Shown here piece by piece: positions 27,229-35,415 of a stretch of 64,000 nt of DNA. Origin of the DNA: Isosphaeraceae bacterium EP7. Its GTDB lineage: Bacteria; Planctomycetota; Planctomycetia; Isosphaerales; Isosphaeraceae. Each line of letters starts with the position of its first letter. Position 1 is the first letter of the stretch. Under the pieces are notes generated by a model. It searched no databases and was not told where the DNA came from. It worked only from the letters and a program-made list of their open reading frames with translations. The translations under genes and the position numbers were made by a program. The stretch covers positions 3,731,174 through 3,795,173 of the forward strand of contig CP151667.1 in NCBI GenBank assembly GCA_038400315.1, in the 5' to 3' direction.

Positions 27229-27267
27229 CGAGGGCCGGCGCTCCGAAATCAGGATCGCCGGCCCTCG
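27229..27267. terminator. Bidirectional hairpin between converging genes
   Basis: CGAGGGCCGGCG (27229-27240) and CGCCGGCCCTCG (27256-27267) form a perfect 12-base stem with a 15-base loop. It lies between the stop of the CsrA-like gene (27199) and the stop of the DegT-type aminotransferase (27275). No T-run on either side, so termination may be Rho-assisted. Confidence 0.6.
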
Positions 27268-27274
27268 ATGCGTT

Positions 27275-28426
27275 TCAGCGGCCCGCGACGCGGAAGAACT
27301 CGCCGACCGAGCCGACGACGTGTCGCTGCTGCTCCTCGGTCAGCTCGGGATACATGGGCAGCGCCAGGGTCTGCCGGGCCGCGGCTTCCGAGTGCGGGAA
27401 GTCGCCCAGGGTGTGCCCGAGGGACGCGAAGCAGACCTGGAGGTGGAGCGGGATCGGATAATAGATCTCGCTCCCGACCCCGCAAGTTGCCAGGTGGGCC
27501 TTCAGGCCGTCACGCAGCGATTCCGGGACCCGGACGATGAATTGGTTGTAGACGTGGAACCGATCTGCCTCCTCATGCGGGAGGACGACCTGCTCGCCCA
27601 GCCCGGCGCCGGCGAAGAGCTCGCGATATCGGGCCGCGACGGCCCGGCGGCCGGCTGTCCAGTCGTCCAGATGCCGCAGCTTCACCCGCAGGACGGCCGC
27701 CTGGAGGGCATCCAGCCGCGAGTTGAAGCCAACCTCGTGGTGGTGGTAGCGGGGTTCCATCCCGTGCACACGGAGCCGGGCCACTTTCTTGGCCAGGTCG
27801 GCGTCGTCGGTTGTGACCATCCCGCCGTCACCGAACCCTCCCAGGTTCTTGGACGGATAGAAGCTCAGGGCCGCCGCGTGGCCGATCGCCCCGCACCGCC
27901 GCTCGCCTTGCGCCGCGCCGATCGATTGGGCGGCGTCTTCCAGCACGAACAGGTTGTGCCTGGCCGCGACCTCGGAGATCGGGCCCATGTCGGCGAGCTG
28001 GCCGTAGAGGTGGACCGGAATCAGGGCCTTCGTTCGCGGCGTGATGGCCGCTTCGAGGCGTTCCGGGTCGATGTTATAAGTGTGGGGGTCGATGTCGACA
28101 AAGACCGGCTTCGCGCCCGTACGCCAGATGGCGCCTGCGGTTGCGAAGAACGAGTAGGGGGTGGTCACCACCTCGTCGCCGGGCCCGACACCCCAGGCCA
28201 GCAACGGCAGCAGCAGGGCATCGGACCCCGAAGCGCAGCCGACTCCGTGCGCGGCCTGGCAGTAGTGGGCCACTTCGGCCTCGAGCCCCGAGACCTCCGG
28301 GCCCATAACGAACCCCTGATTTTCCATCAGCGACAGCACGATCGGCTCGACCTGGTCGCGGATCGTCGCGTATTGGGCCTTCAGATCGAGCGCAGGGACG
28401 CTCACTCGCTGGGTCGAGACACTCAT
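27275..28426 (-). CDS. DegT/DnrJ/EryC1/StrS-family sugar aminotransferase
   Basis: A 383-residue PLP enzyme. Landmarks: N-terminal PALDLKAQYATIRDQVEP, the phosphate-cup GCASGSDALLL, the substrate strand PYSFFATAGAI, LVLEDAAQSIGA-type Asp for the pyridine nitrogen (here FVLEDAAQSIGAA), PLP Lys193 in FYPSKNLGGFGDGG, and GFNSRLDALQAAVL. Members aminate keto-sugars attached to nucleotides (for example WecE/PglE/DesV types) in surface glycan or secondary metabolite synthesis. No nucleotide-sugar dehydratase or epimerase is adjacent, so the pathway is incomplete here. The three GT39 enzymes upstream in the window are a possible but distant consumer. ATG 28426 is consistent with the family start. 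Confidence 0.93.
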   Translation of the reverse strand: MSVSTQRVSVPALDLKAQYATIRDQVEPIVLSLMENQGFVMGPEVSGLEAEVAHYCQAAHGVGCASGSDALLLPLLAWGVGPGDEVVTTPYSFFATAGAIWRTGAKPVFVDIDPHTYNIDPERLEAAITPRTKALIPVHLYGQLADMGPISEVAARHNLFVLEDAAQSIGAAQGERRCGAIGHAAALSFYPSKNLGGFGDGGMVTTDDADLAKKVARLRVHGMEPRYHHHEVGFNSRLDALQAAVLRVKLRHLDDWTAGRRAVAARYRELFAGAGLGEQVVLPHEEADRFHVYNQFIVRVPESLRDGLKAHLATCGVGSEIYYPIPLHLQVCFASLGHTLGDFPHSEAAARQTLALPMYPELTEEQQRHVVGSVGEFFRVAGR

Positions 28427-28548
28427 CGGGCGTATGCTCCATCGACGCCTGGCCCGTGGCGGGCAAGATCAGTCCGTCCTTGGAATGATCGGTCGCGGAA
28501 CCGTAGCCCCTGCACCCAAGGGTGTCAATCCCGACCGAAGTGCACTCC

Positions 28549-28989
28549 TCATTGGCCGTCCATTGGAGCGTAACGTCCTGCCAGATCAGGTGATGGAGAA
28601 AAACTCGACGATTCCTCTCCGGCGGCGAGTTGTCCCGCACGCTCTCGCACGAGCTGGTCGAGCAGCGAGTGAGGCCCCAGCGGCACTCCCAGGCGGAATT
28701 CGACGTCGGGATGCCGCCCGGCAAGGTCGTCTCGGGCCGCGGTCAAGTCGCGCAGCAGGTGGACGCCGGCCGAGAGGAAGTAGGGGATCATCAGCACCAG
28801 GCTCGCCCCTCGATCGACGCAACGCCTTCCTCCTTCGGCAATTCCGGGCTCTGTCAGCTCCAAGAATGACGCCTCGACGATCGGGTGCTCTCCCTCCGCG
28901 GCCAGCCGTCCCGCCAGATCCCTGAGGTCGACGTTGGCCGGCTCATGTCGACTGCCATGTGCGATCAGGAGGAGGGCAGTCTGGGACAT
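28549..28989 (-). CDS. CbiX/SirB-type sirohydrochlorin chelatase-like protein
   Basis: A 146-residue single-domain member of the CbiX family. It starts MSQTALLLIAHGSRHEPA, with metal-ligand His11 in the AHGSR motif. The second conserved His is in MIPYFLSAGVHLLRDL (His77). One domain of about 120 residues is the size of CbiX-S/SirB-N proteins, which insert Co2+ or Fe2+ into sirohydrochlorin as homodimers or as halves. GGAG lies about ten bases before ATG 28989. It is upstream of, and on the same strand as, the DegT-type gene (122-base gap). No cobalamin or sirohaem genes are near, so the metal and pathway are not decided. Confidence 0.85.
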   Translation of the reverse strand: MSQTALLLIAHGSRHEPANVDLRDLAGRLAAEGEHPIVEASFLELTEPGIAEGGRRCVDRGASLVLMIPYFLSAGVHLLRDLTAARDDLAGRHPDVEFRLGVPLGPHSLLDQLVRERAGQLAAGEESSSFSPSPDLAGRYAPMDGQ

Positions 28990-29096
28990 CGGGGGATTCT
29001 CCGTCGGGCGACCCGGATTGATCGAGGCATCACTTCCCTCTACAATATTCAGGTGAGCGACCAGATCCCTCATTTTTCCCGGATGGTCACGCCACG

Positions 29097-29534
29097 ATGA
29101 CGACTCCAAGCCCCAGAACCCGGTCTGTCCGAGCTATGCTGCTCGTCGGCTTGGTGCTGGCCTGTGCCTGGATGCCGTCGAGTTCCTCGGCCTCCTGCCG
29201 GTCCGAAGGCCGCGCTCGCCGTTGCTGCTCAAGCTCGGCAAAATCGGCCTGCTGCCGACCTTCCGCACCGATCGAAGCCACTCCGCTGGCTCCCCTCACG
29301 TCGCAGCTCAAGCCCTGCGATTGTGCCCCCGAGCCGAGCCCGACACCCGTGTCGCCTCGCTCGGCACTTGTCGATCAGGCGGGTCGCAAGGCCCTGGAAT
29401 GGGCCAGTCAGGCGCCGACGATTGCGTCCTTGCAGGACCCGGCCCGGGCCGTGGTTGGTCTCTTCCTGCCCGCGGCAAGCTCGCCGCGCTCGGCTTCGCT
29501 CGTTCTTCTCCGCAACTGCCGCCTTCAGATCTGA
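29097..29534 (+). CDS. Small exported Cys-rich protein heading the metal-efflux locus
   Basis: A 145-residue protein starting at ATG 29097. Residues about 11-32 form a signal peptide (VRAMLLVGLVLACAWM). The mature part begins with a Cys cluster: Cys34, CysCys 43-44, CysCys 52-53, then CDC (74-76). The C-terminal half is Ala/Pro/Ser-rich with a weak helix and ends LLRNCRLQI. Nothing is recognised at domain level. Its position 165 bases before the CusB-like adaptor, on the same strand, and the paired cysteines suggest a periplasmic metal-binding or sensing role. That is inference from context. Codon use is high GC3 but with many Ser/Arg codons, so I keep some doubt that it is translated. Confidence 0.6.
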   Translation: MTTPSPRTRSVRAMLLVGLVLACAWMPSSSSASCRSEGRARRCCSSSAKSACCRPSAPIEATPLAPLTSQLKPCDCAPEPSPTPVSPRSALVDQAGRKALEWASQAPTIASLQDPARAVVGLFLPAASSPRSASLVLLRNCRLQI

Positions 29535-29699
29535 TCTTGCGCGCCGTGATTGCGTCCGCTCGTCCCGACCGCTCCTATGGCCGGGTTGATGGGGCGTTTT
29601 CTCATTGTCGCCGGATGGATCTTGGTGGATGATGCCGCGGCTCGCGGGCATCGGCCAAGGTGGGCGGATGGACACTTGCGAGAAGGGGGGGACGCTCCA

Positions 29700-31343
29700 A
29701 TGTCCTTCGAAGTTCAGGGCGAGACGCCGCCGACGCGATGGCAGCGATATCGGATGCTCATGAAGGTCGTCGAGCTGAGGCTCAGGTTCATCGCCCTGAT
29801 GGCGGTTACCGGGCTCGTCTTCGGCTACTGGGACACGATCTGGAACCACTACGAGAAGTGGAACCGGCCGACGATGCAGGCCGCTCAGGCGGGCCTGGGC
29901 CTGGAATATTACTGCCCGATGCATCCGAACGTGGTCCGGCCCACGCCCGACTCGTGCCCGATTTGCGGCATGCCCCTGTCGAGCCGCAAGGTGGGCAAGG
30001 CGGAGCAACTTCCCGAGGGGGTGACGGCCCGCCTGCAACTGGCCCCACTGCGCATCGCCCAGGCCGGCGTGCGCACGGTCGAGGTGGGCTATTCCAGCAT
30101 GGAGCAGACCATCACGACGGTCGGCTCGGTCGATTTCGATGAGCGACGCAGGGCACGGATCGCGTCGCGTCTGAAGGGGATGGCGCGGGTCGAATCCCTG
30201 GCCGTCAACTTCAACGGCACCCGCGTCAAGGCGGGCGAGCCGCTGGCCGAGCTCTACTCGACCGAGCTCTATCAAGGCATCCAGGAATTGCTCCTCGCCC
30301 ATCGATCGGCCTCGAAGCCTGGCGCACGGCCGATGCTCGGGATGGGCGATCCCGGCGAGGCCGCGCGATCGGCGGGCGAGAAGCTCAGGCGCTGGGGCCT
30401 GTCCTCCGCACAGGTCGAAGCCATCGCGGCCTCGGGCAAGGCGGTCGATCGGATGCCAATCCTGTCGCCGATCGGCGGCGTGGTCATCCGCAAGGCGGTC
30501 GTGGAAGGGCAGTACGTGGCCGAGGGAGAGACGATGTTCGAGGTGGCCGACCTCGGGCATGTCTGGGTGAAGGCGCAAGTGTTCGAAGATCAGTTCGCCC
30601 TGGTGCGAGTCGGACAGTCGGTCCGGGCGACGGTCGAGGCCTATCCCGGCCGGGTCTTCTCAGGCACGGTCGCGTTCATCGACCCTGTGCTCGACGTGGC
30701 CACCCGCACTGTGGGCGTGCGCTACGACCTGGAGAACGCCGACGAGGCGCTGCGGCCGGGGATGTTCGCCACGGTGACCCTGAAGGTGCCCGTCGCCGGC
30801 CGACCCGGACAGCGGGTCGCGAAAACCACCCCCCGCGATGCCACGGCCGAGCAGCAAGAGATCTGCCCTGTGACCACGGCCAAGCTCGGCTCGATGGGCA
30901 AGCCGATCCCCGTCCAGCTTGCCCAGGGCAAGGTCTGGATTTGCTGCGAAGGGTGCAGCGATAAGCTCCAGAATGCGCCGGCGAAGTATCTGGCCAGGCT
31001 GGCCCCCGCGCCCGTGGACGGCGTGCTGTCCGTGCCAGACTCGGCCGTGATCGACACGGGTGCGATGCAGGTCGTCTACGTCGAGGCCGCGCCGGGCGTC
31101 TACGAAGGGCGCAAGGTCGTCCTCGGCCCGCGCTCCGGCGACCGTTTCCCGGTCCTCGAAGGCCTCCACCCGGGCGATGTTGTCGTCTCCGCCGGCGCCT
31201 TCCTGATCGACGCCGAGACCCGGCTCGACCCGACCTCCGCCGGGACGCCCGCCGAGGCGCCGGCCAAGACCGAGACGCCGCACACGCATGCGCCCGCGTC
31301 GACGCGTTCGGCCTCGGCCGCGGACGCCCCCGTCCGACGCTGA
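29700..31343 (+). CDS. CusB-like RND efflux periplasmic adaptor with two metal-site modules
   Basis: A 547-residue membrane-fusion protein. Cytoplasmic leader, TM anchor (about 28-44), then a heavy-metal-binding module YYCPMHPNVV...CPICGMPL (Cys72, His75, Cys86, Cys89). The adaptor core follows: first beta-barrel/lipoyl half GVRTVEVGYSSMEQTITTVG, a helical hairpin (about 180-240), second lipoyl half ILSPIGGVVIRKAVVEGQYV, and barrel LGHVWVKAQVFEDQFALV. Unusually, a second Cys module (EICPV at 388-391 through WICCEGC, Cys415, 416, 419) is inserted before the membrane-proximal domain (VVYVEAAPGVYEGRKVVLGP). It looks like a YHS domain. It is followed 60 bases later by the pump gene. Substrate class by family: Cu+/Ag+ or other soft/divalent metals. 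Confidence 0.93.
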   Translation: MSFEVQGETPPTRWQRYRMLMKVVELRLRFIALMAVTGLVFGYWDTIWNHYEKWNRPTMQAAQAGLGLEYYCPMHPNVVRPTPDSCPICGMPLSSRKVGKAEQLPEGVTARLQLAPLRIAQAGVRTVEVGYSSMEQTITTVGSVDFDERRRARIASRLKGMARVESLAVNFNGTRVKAGEPLAELYSTELYQGIQELLLAHRSASKPGARPMLGMGDPGEAARSAGEKLRRWGLSSAQVEAIAASGKAVDRMPILSPIGGVVIRKAVVEGQYVAEGETMFEVADLGHVWVKAQVFEDQFALVRVGQSVRATVEAYPGRVFSGTVAFIDPVLDVATRTVGVRYDLENADEALRPGMFATVTLKVPVAGRPGQRVAKTTPRDATAEQQEICPVTTAKLGSMGKPIPVQLAQGKVWICCEGCSDKLQNAPAKYLARLAPAPVDGVLSVPDSAVIDTGAMQVVYVEAAPGVYEGRKVVLGPRSGDRFPVLEGLHPGDVVVSAGAFLIDAETRLDPTSAGTPAEAPAKTETPHTHAPASTRSASAADAPVRR

Positions 31344-31403
31344 TCGTCCTGCCGTTGCACCGTTGATGAGATGCCGCGCCCGGGATCGAGGCCCCGTTCG
31401 ACC

Positions 31404-34400
31404 ATGATCGAGTCCATCATTGAGTGGTCGATCCGCAACCGGTTCATCGTGATCGTGGCGGCCCTGGTCGTCGCGGTCGCTGGGACCCGGGCGATGCTGA
31501 CGATGCCCGTCGACGCGATTCCCGACCTGTCCGAGAACCAGGTCCTGGTCTTCACCGACTGGATGGGGCGGAGCCCTCAGGAGATCGAGGATCAGGTCAC
31601 CTATCCTCTGTCGGTCAACCTGCAAGGGCTGGCCGGGGTGAAGGTGGTCCGGTCGTCGAGCGAGTTCAACTTCTCGATGATCAGCATCATCTTCGATGAT
31701 GCGACCGACTACTACTTCGCCCGTCAACGCGTGCTTGAACGACTGTCGATCGCGTCGACCTTTTTACCGCAGGGGGTGACGCCCTACCTGGCGCCCGACG
31801 CGACGGCGCTGGGGCAGATCTTCTGGTACACCGTCGAGGGGGACGGCCGCGACCTGGGCGAGCTGCGCTCGATCCAGGATTGGTTCGTGCGGTATCAGCT
31901 CAACAGCGTGCCGGGCGTGGCCGAGGTGGCGTCGGTGGGCGGCGCCCCGCGCGAGTATCAGGTGGACCTGGACCCGAACAAGCTGCGCAGCTACGGCATC
32001 AGCCTGGGCGAGGTCTATTCGGCCGTCAGCCGGTCGAACTCGGCGGTCGGAGGCCGGGTCCTTCATATGGGGAATGCGGAATACCTGATCCGCTCGGTGG
32101 GCTGGATCCGCGACCGCCGCGACCTGGAGAACACGGTCGTCGCCCAGCGCGGCGGGGTGCCCGTCGAGGTCAAGAACCTGGGAACCGTGCAGATCGGACC
32201 CGCATTCCGCCGCGGCGTGCTGGAGAAGGACGGCAAGGAGGCCGTGGGCGGCGTGGTGCTGATGCGGCACGGCGAGAACCCACTGGCGGTCACCAGGCGG
32301 GTCAAGGAGAAGATCACGTCGCTTCAGGCCGGCCTGCCCGAGGGGGTGCGGATCGTCCCGTTCTATGATCGGACACCCCTGATCAATAAGGCCCTGGAGA
32401 CGGTCGGCGAGGCGGTCATCCAGGAGCTGGCCATCTGCACGATCGCCATCCTCCTGATCATGGGCCACCTGGGCGGTGCGCTCATCGTGTCGGTGACGCT
32501 GCCGCTGGCGGTCCTGTTCAGCTTCCTGATGATGCGGCTGACCGGCGTGCCGTCGAACATCATGAGCCTGGCGGGCATCGCGATCAGCGTGGGCATCCTG
32601 GAGGACCAGGCGGTCGTGATGACCGAGAACGCCGCGCACCACCTGACGAAGCACTTCAAGGGGGAGCCGATTCGCGGTGACATCCGCGAGCTGGTCATCC
32701 CGGCCTGCCGGATGGTGGGCCGGCCCATCTTCTTCTCGGTGCTGATCACGATCCTCTCATTTCTTCCCGTGTTCGCGCTGACGGGCCGCGAAGGGAAGAT
32801 GTTCCACCCGCTGGCATTCACCAAGACATTTGCACTGATCGGCGTGGCCATCCTGTCGATCACGCTGGTTCCCGCGCTCATCCCGATCTTCCTCAAGGGA
32901 CGCATCAAGACCGAGGACGAGAGCTGGCTGGTGCGGACGATGACCGCCGTCTTCAAGCCGATGCTCGCCTGGCTGATGGATCGACCCCGCCTGGTCATCT
33001 GGCTGTTCGCCTGCATCCTGGGGGCCGGTTTTCTCGCCTCGACGCGGCTGGGACGCGAGTTCATGCCTCCCCTGGACGAGGGGAGCATCCTGGAGATGCC
33101 CACCAGCGTGCCGCGGATGTCGGTGCTTCAGGCCGCCGAGGACCTGAAAGTGCGCGACGCCGTCCTGCGGTCGTTCCCCGAAGTGGTGCAGGTCGTGGGC
33201 AAGGCGGGCCGGGCGGAGACCGCCACCGACCCGGCGCCTCTGGACATGATCGAGACGGTGATCAACCTGCGCGACCGCGAGGCCTGGCCCAAGCGGAAGC
33301 TCGAATATGCGGATGCGACGACGCAAGTTTCGGCGGTACTCGACGCACTCGTCGCCCGTGGCCTGCTCATCCCGACGCTGCGAGACGCCGGGGCGGCCCG
33401 CGATTCTCTGGTCAACGACGCGGCGATGGCGGTCTCGCAGAAGGTGGACACATCCTTGCGCGAGCTGACGGCGTTGCGGATGGCCGAGTTCCGCCCCGAG
33501 CTGGGCAGGGCCCTGGTCGGCGACGCCGTCGACGGCCTGCTCTCGCGTCTGGCCTTGGGCTCGATCGCCAAGCCGCTCGACTCCAAGGCCAGGGCGGAAC
33601 TCATCGACGCCCTGGCCCCGACCCATGCGAGCCGCCTGGCCCTGGAACCGCTGCCGGATGACGTGACGGCCCTGGTGCGCGACGCCGCAAAACGGCTGGT
33701 GTCATCGGGAATCTTGCGTGATTCGGGCGACCTACTCGCCCCGCCGCCGACGGTGCTGGAGAGCGCCTCGGAGACCCTGGGAGAGTGGCTCGATTCGCCC
33801 AGGGCCGACCTGTTCACGCGGCTGACCGACGAACTCGCCGAGTCGCACGACCGGCGTTCGGCCGAGCGGACGAAGGCCCTAAACTGGGAGCTGTTTGACC
33901 GCGCCGTCGGCGTCGCCACCTGGGGGGCGATCGAAGAATTGATGCGACTTGGAGGCGACCGCAAGCTGGTCGCTCGGCCGGCCGACGCAGAGGAGCTGCG
34001 ATCGCTCAGGCCCTCGCTGGAAGGGCCATTCTCGAAGCGGCTGCTCCTCTGGCGTAAGACCAAGAAGGACCTGCTCGACGAGATGAACTCGGCATTGCAG
34101 ATGCCCGGCTGGGGGAACATCTTCACTCAGCCGATCATTAACCGGATCGACATGCTCTCGACCGGGGTGCGCACGCCGATCGGGATCAAGGTTTTCGGCT
34201 CGAACCTGGCGGAGATCCAGCGGGTTGGGCAAGAGGTGGCCAAGGCCGTGCGACCGGTGCGCGGTGCGGCCGACGTGGTGGCCGATCAGGTGGTGGGCAA
34301 GGGCTATGTCGAGATCGACATCGATCGCGAGAAGGCCGCGCGATACGGCATCCGGGTCGGCGACATCCAGGACGTCGTCGAGGTCGCGCTCGGCGGCAAG

Positions 34401-35402
34401 CCGGTGACGACCACCGTCGAGGGGCGCGAGCGTTACCCGGTCCGCGTCCGGTATGCGCGGGCGTATCGCGATGACGTGGAATCACTCAAGCGAATCCTAA
34501 TCGCCGGGCGCGGAGGTCCCTCAAGCGAAGGGGGGGCCGAGCCCGGGATGGGGATGCAACCGGCCGCGGCGGAAGCGGGGCCCGCCGCTCCGGCGCAGAT
34601 CCCGCTGGCGCAGGTGGCCGAGATCCGGCTGGTGGAAGGCCCCTCGATGATCAAGAGCGAGAACGGCCTGCTCCGCGCTTATGTGCAACTGAGCGTCCGT
34701 GGACGCGACGAGGTGGGCTTCGTCGAGGAGGCACGCCGCGTCGTCGAGCGCGAGGTCAAGCTGCCGCAGGGAATGTACCTGGAGTGGTCGGGTACGTTCG
34801 AGCATCAGCTACGCGCCCGCAAGACGCTGCAAATCGTCTTCCCCGCGGTGCTGGCGGTCATCGTCCTGATCCTCTATCTGACCTATCGCAGCTGGATCGA
34901 CGCCCTGCTGATGATGACCAGCGTGCTGGGGGCCCTGGCCGGCGGGGCCATCTTCCAGTGGGCGCTGGGGTACAACTTCAGCGTGGCCGTCTGGGTGGGC
35001 TACATCGCCTGCTTCGGCATGGCGGTCGAGACGGGGATCGTCATGCTCGTCTACTTGCGCGAGGCGATCGAGGAGCGTGGGGGACTGGCGGCGATCGCCT
35101 CGGTTGCCGACCTGCGCGAGGCGATCCTGGAGGGGGCAATCCATCGGCTGCGGCCGAAGCTGCTGACGGAAGGGACGACGATCATCTCGATCGCGCCGAT
35201 GCTCTGGGCCAGCGGCGTGGGGGCCGAGGTCATCAAGCCGATGGCGGCCCCCGTGCTGGGCGGCCTGCTCATCGCCGACGAAGTGATCGACGTCTTCCTG
35301 CCCGTGCTCTATTTCTCGGCGACCAAGTGGCGCTGGAGGAGGCTGCACGGCCTGAGCTCGTCCGAGGACCATGTCCGCGTGCTTCCAACCGAGGTCATCT
35401 GA
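31404..35402 (+). CDS. CusA/CzcA-family heavy-metal RND pump with large periplasmic insertion
   Basis: A 1332-residue inner-membrane proton/metal antiporter; family members are usually about 1020-1070. Landmarks: N-terminal IEWSIRNRFIVIVAAL, the first porter domain (MPVDAIPDLSENQVLVFTDW), TM4 with AISVGILEDQAVVMTENA (Asp matching the CusA proton-relay Asp), and GREFMPPLDEGSILEMPT. The second half resumes at RIDMLSTGVRTPIGIKVFG and ends in five TM segments. Between NLRDREAWP (about residue 625) and MPGWGNIFTQPIINR (about 898) lie roughly 270 residues, where CusA has about 20. The extra part is helical and charged. A short Ala/Pro loop (about 1045-1065) is also extra. ATG 31404 is chosen because it places TM1 at the N-terminus. 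Confidence 0.93.
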   Translation: MIESIIEWSIRNRFIVIVAALVVAVAGTRAMLTMPVDAIPDLSENQVLVFTDWMGRSPQEIEDQVTYPLSVNLQGLAGVKVVRSSSEFNFSMISIIFDDATDYYFARQRVLERLSIASTFLPQGVTPYLAPDATALGQIFWYTVEGDGRDLGELRSIQDWFVRYQLNSVPGVAEVASVGGAPREYQVDLDPNKLRSYGISLGEVYSAVSRSNSAVGGRVLHMGNAEYLIRSVGWIRDRRDLENTVVAQRGGVPVEVKNLGTVQIGPAFRRGVLEKDGKEAVGGVVLMRHGENPLAVTRRVKEKITSLQAGLPEGVRIVPFYDRTPLINKALETVGEAVIQELAICTIAILLIMGHLGGALIVSVTLPLAVLFSFLMMRLTGVPSNIMSLAGIAISVGILEDQAVVMTENAAHHLTKHFKGEPIRGDIRELVIPACRMVGRPIFFSVLITILSFLPVFALTGREGKMFHPLAFTKTFALIGVAILSITLVPALIPIFLKGRIKTEDESWLVRTMTAVFKPMLAWLMDRPRLVIWLFACILGAGFLASTRLGREFMPPLDEGSILEMPTSVPRMSVLQAAEDLKVRDAVLRSFPEVVQVVGKAGRAETATDPAPLDMIETVINLRDREAWPKRKLEYADATTQVSAVLDALVARGLLIPTLRDAGAARDSLVNDAAMAVSQKVDTSLRELTALRMAEFRPELGRALVGDAVDGLLSRLALGSIAKPLDSKARAELIDALAPTHASRLALEPLPDDVTALVRDAAKRLVSSGILRDSGDLLAPPPTVLESASETLGEWLDSPRADLFTRLTDELAESHDRRSAERTKALNWELFDRAVGVATWGAIEELMRLGGDRKLVARPADAEELRSLRPSLEGPFSKRLLLWRKTKKDLLDEMNSALQMPGWGNIFTQPIINRIDMLSTGVRTPIGIKVFGSNLAEIQRVGQEVAKAVRPVRGAADVVADQVVGKGYVEIDIDREKAARYGIRVGDIQDVVEVALGGKPVTTTVEGRERYPVRVRYARAYRDDVESLKRILIAGRGGPSSEGGAEPGMGMQPAAAEAGPAAPAQIPLAQVAEIRLVEGPSMIKSENGLLRAYVQLSVRGRDEVGFVEEARRVVEREVKLPQGMYLEWSGTFEHQLRARKTLQIVFPAVLAVIVLILYLTYRSWIDALLMMTSVLGALAGGAIFQWALGYNFSVAVWVGYIACFGMAVETGIVMLVYLREAIEERGGLAAIASVADLREAILEGAIHRLRPKLLTEGTTIISIAPMLWASGVGAEVIKPMAAPVLGGLLIADEVIDVFLPVLYFSATKWRWRRLHGLSSSEDHVRVLPTEVI

Positions 35403-35415
35403 CCCCTGCCGGAAT

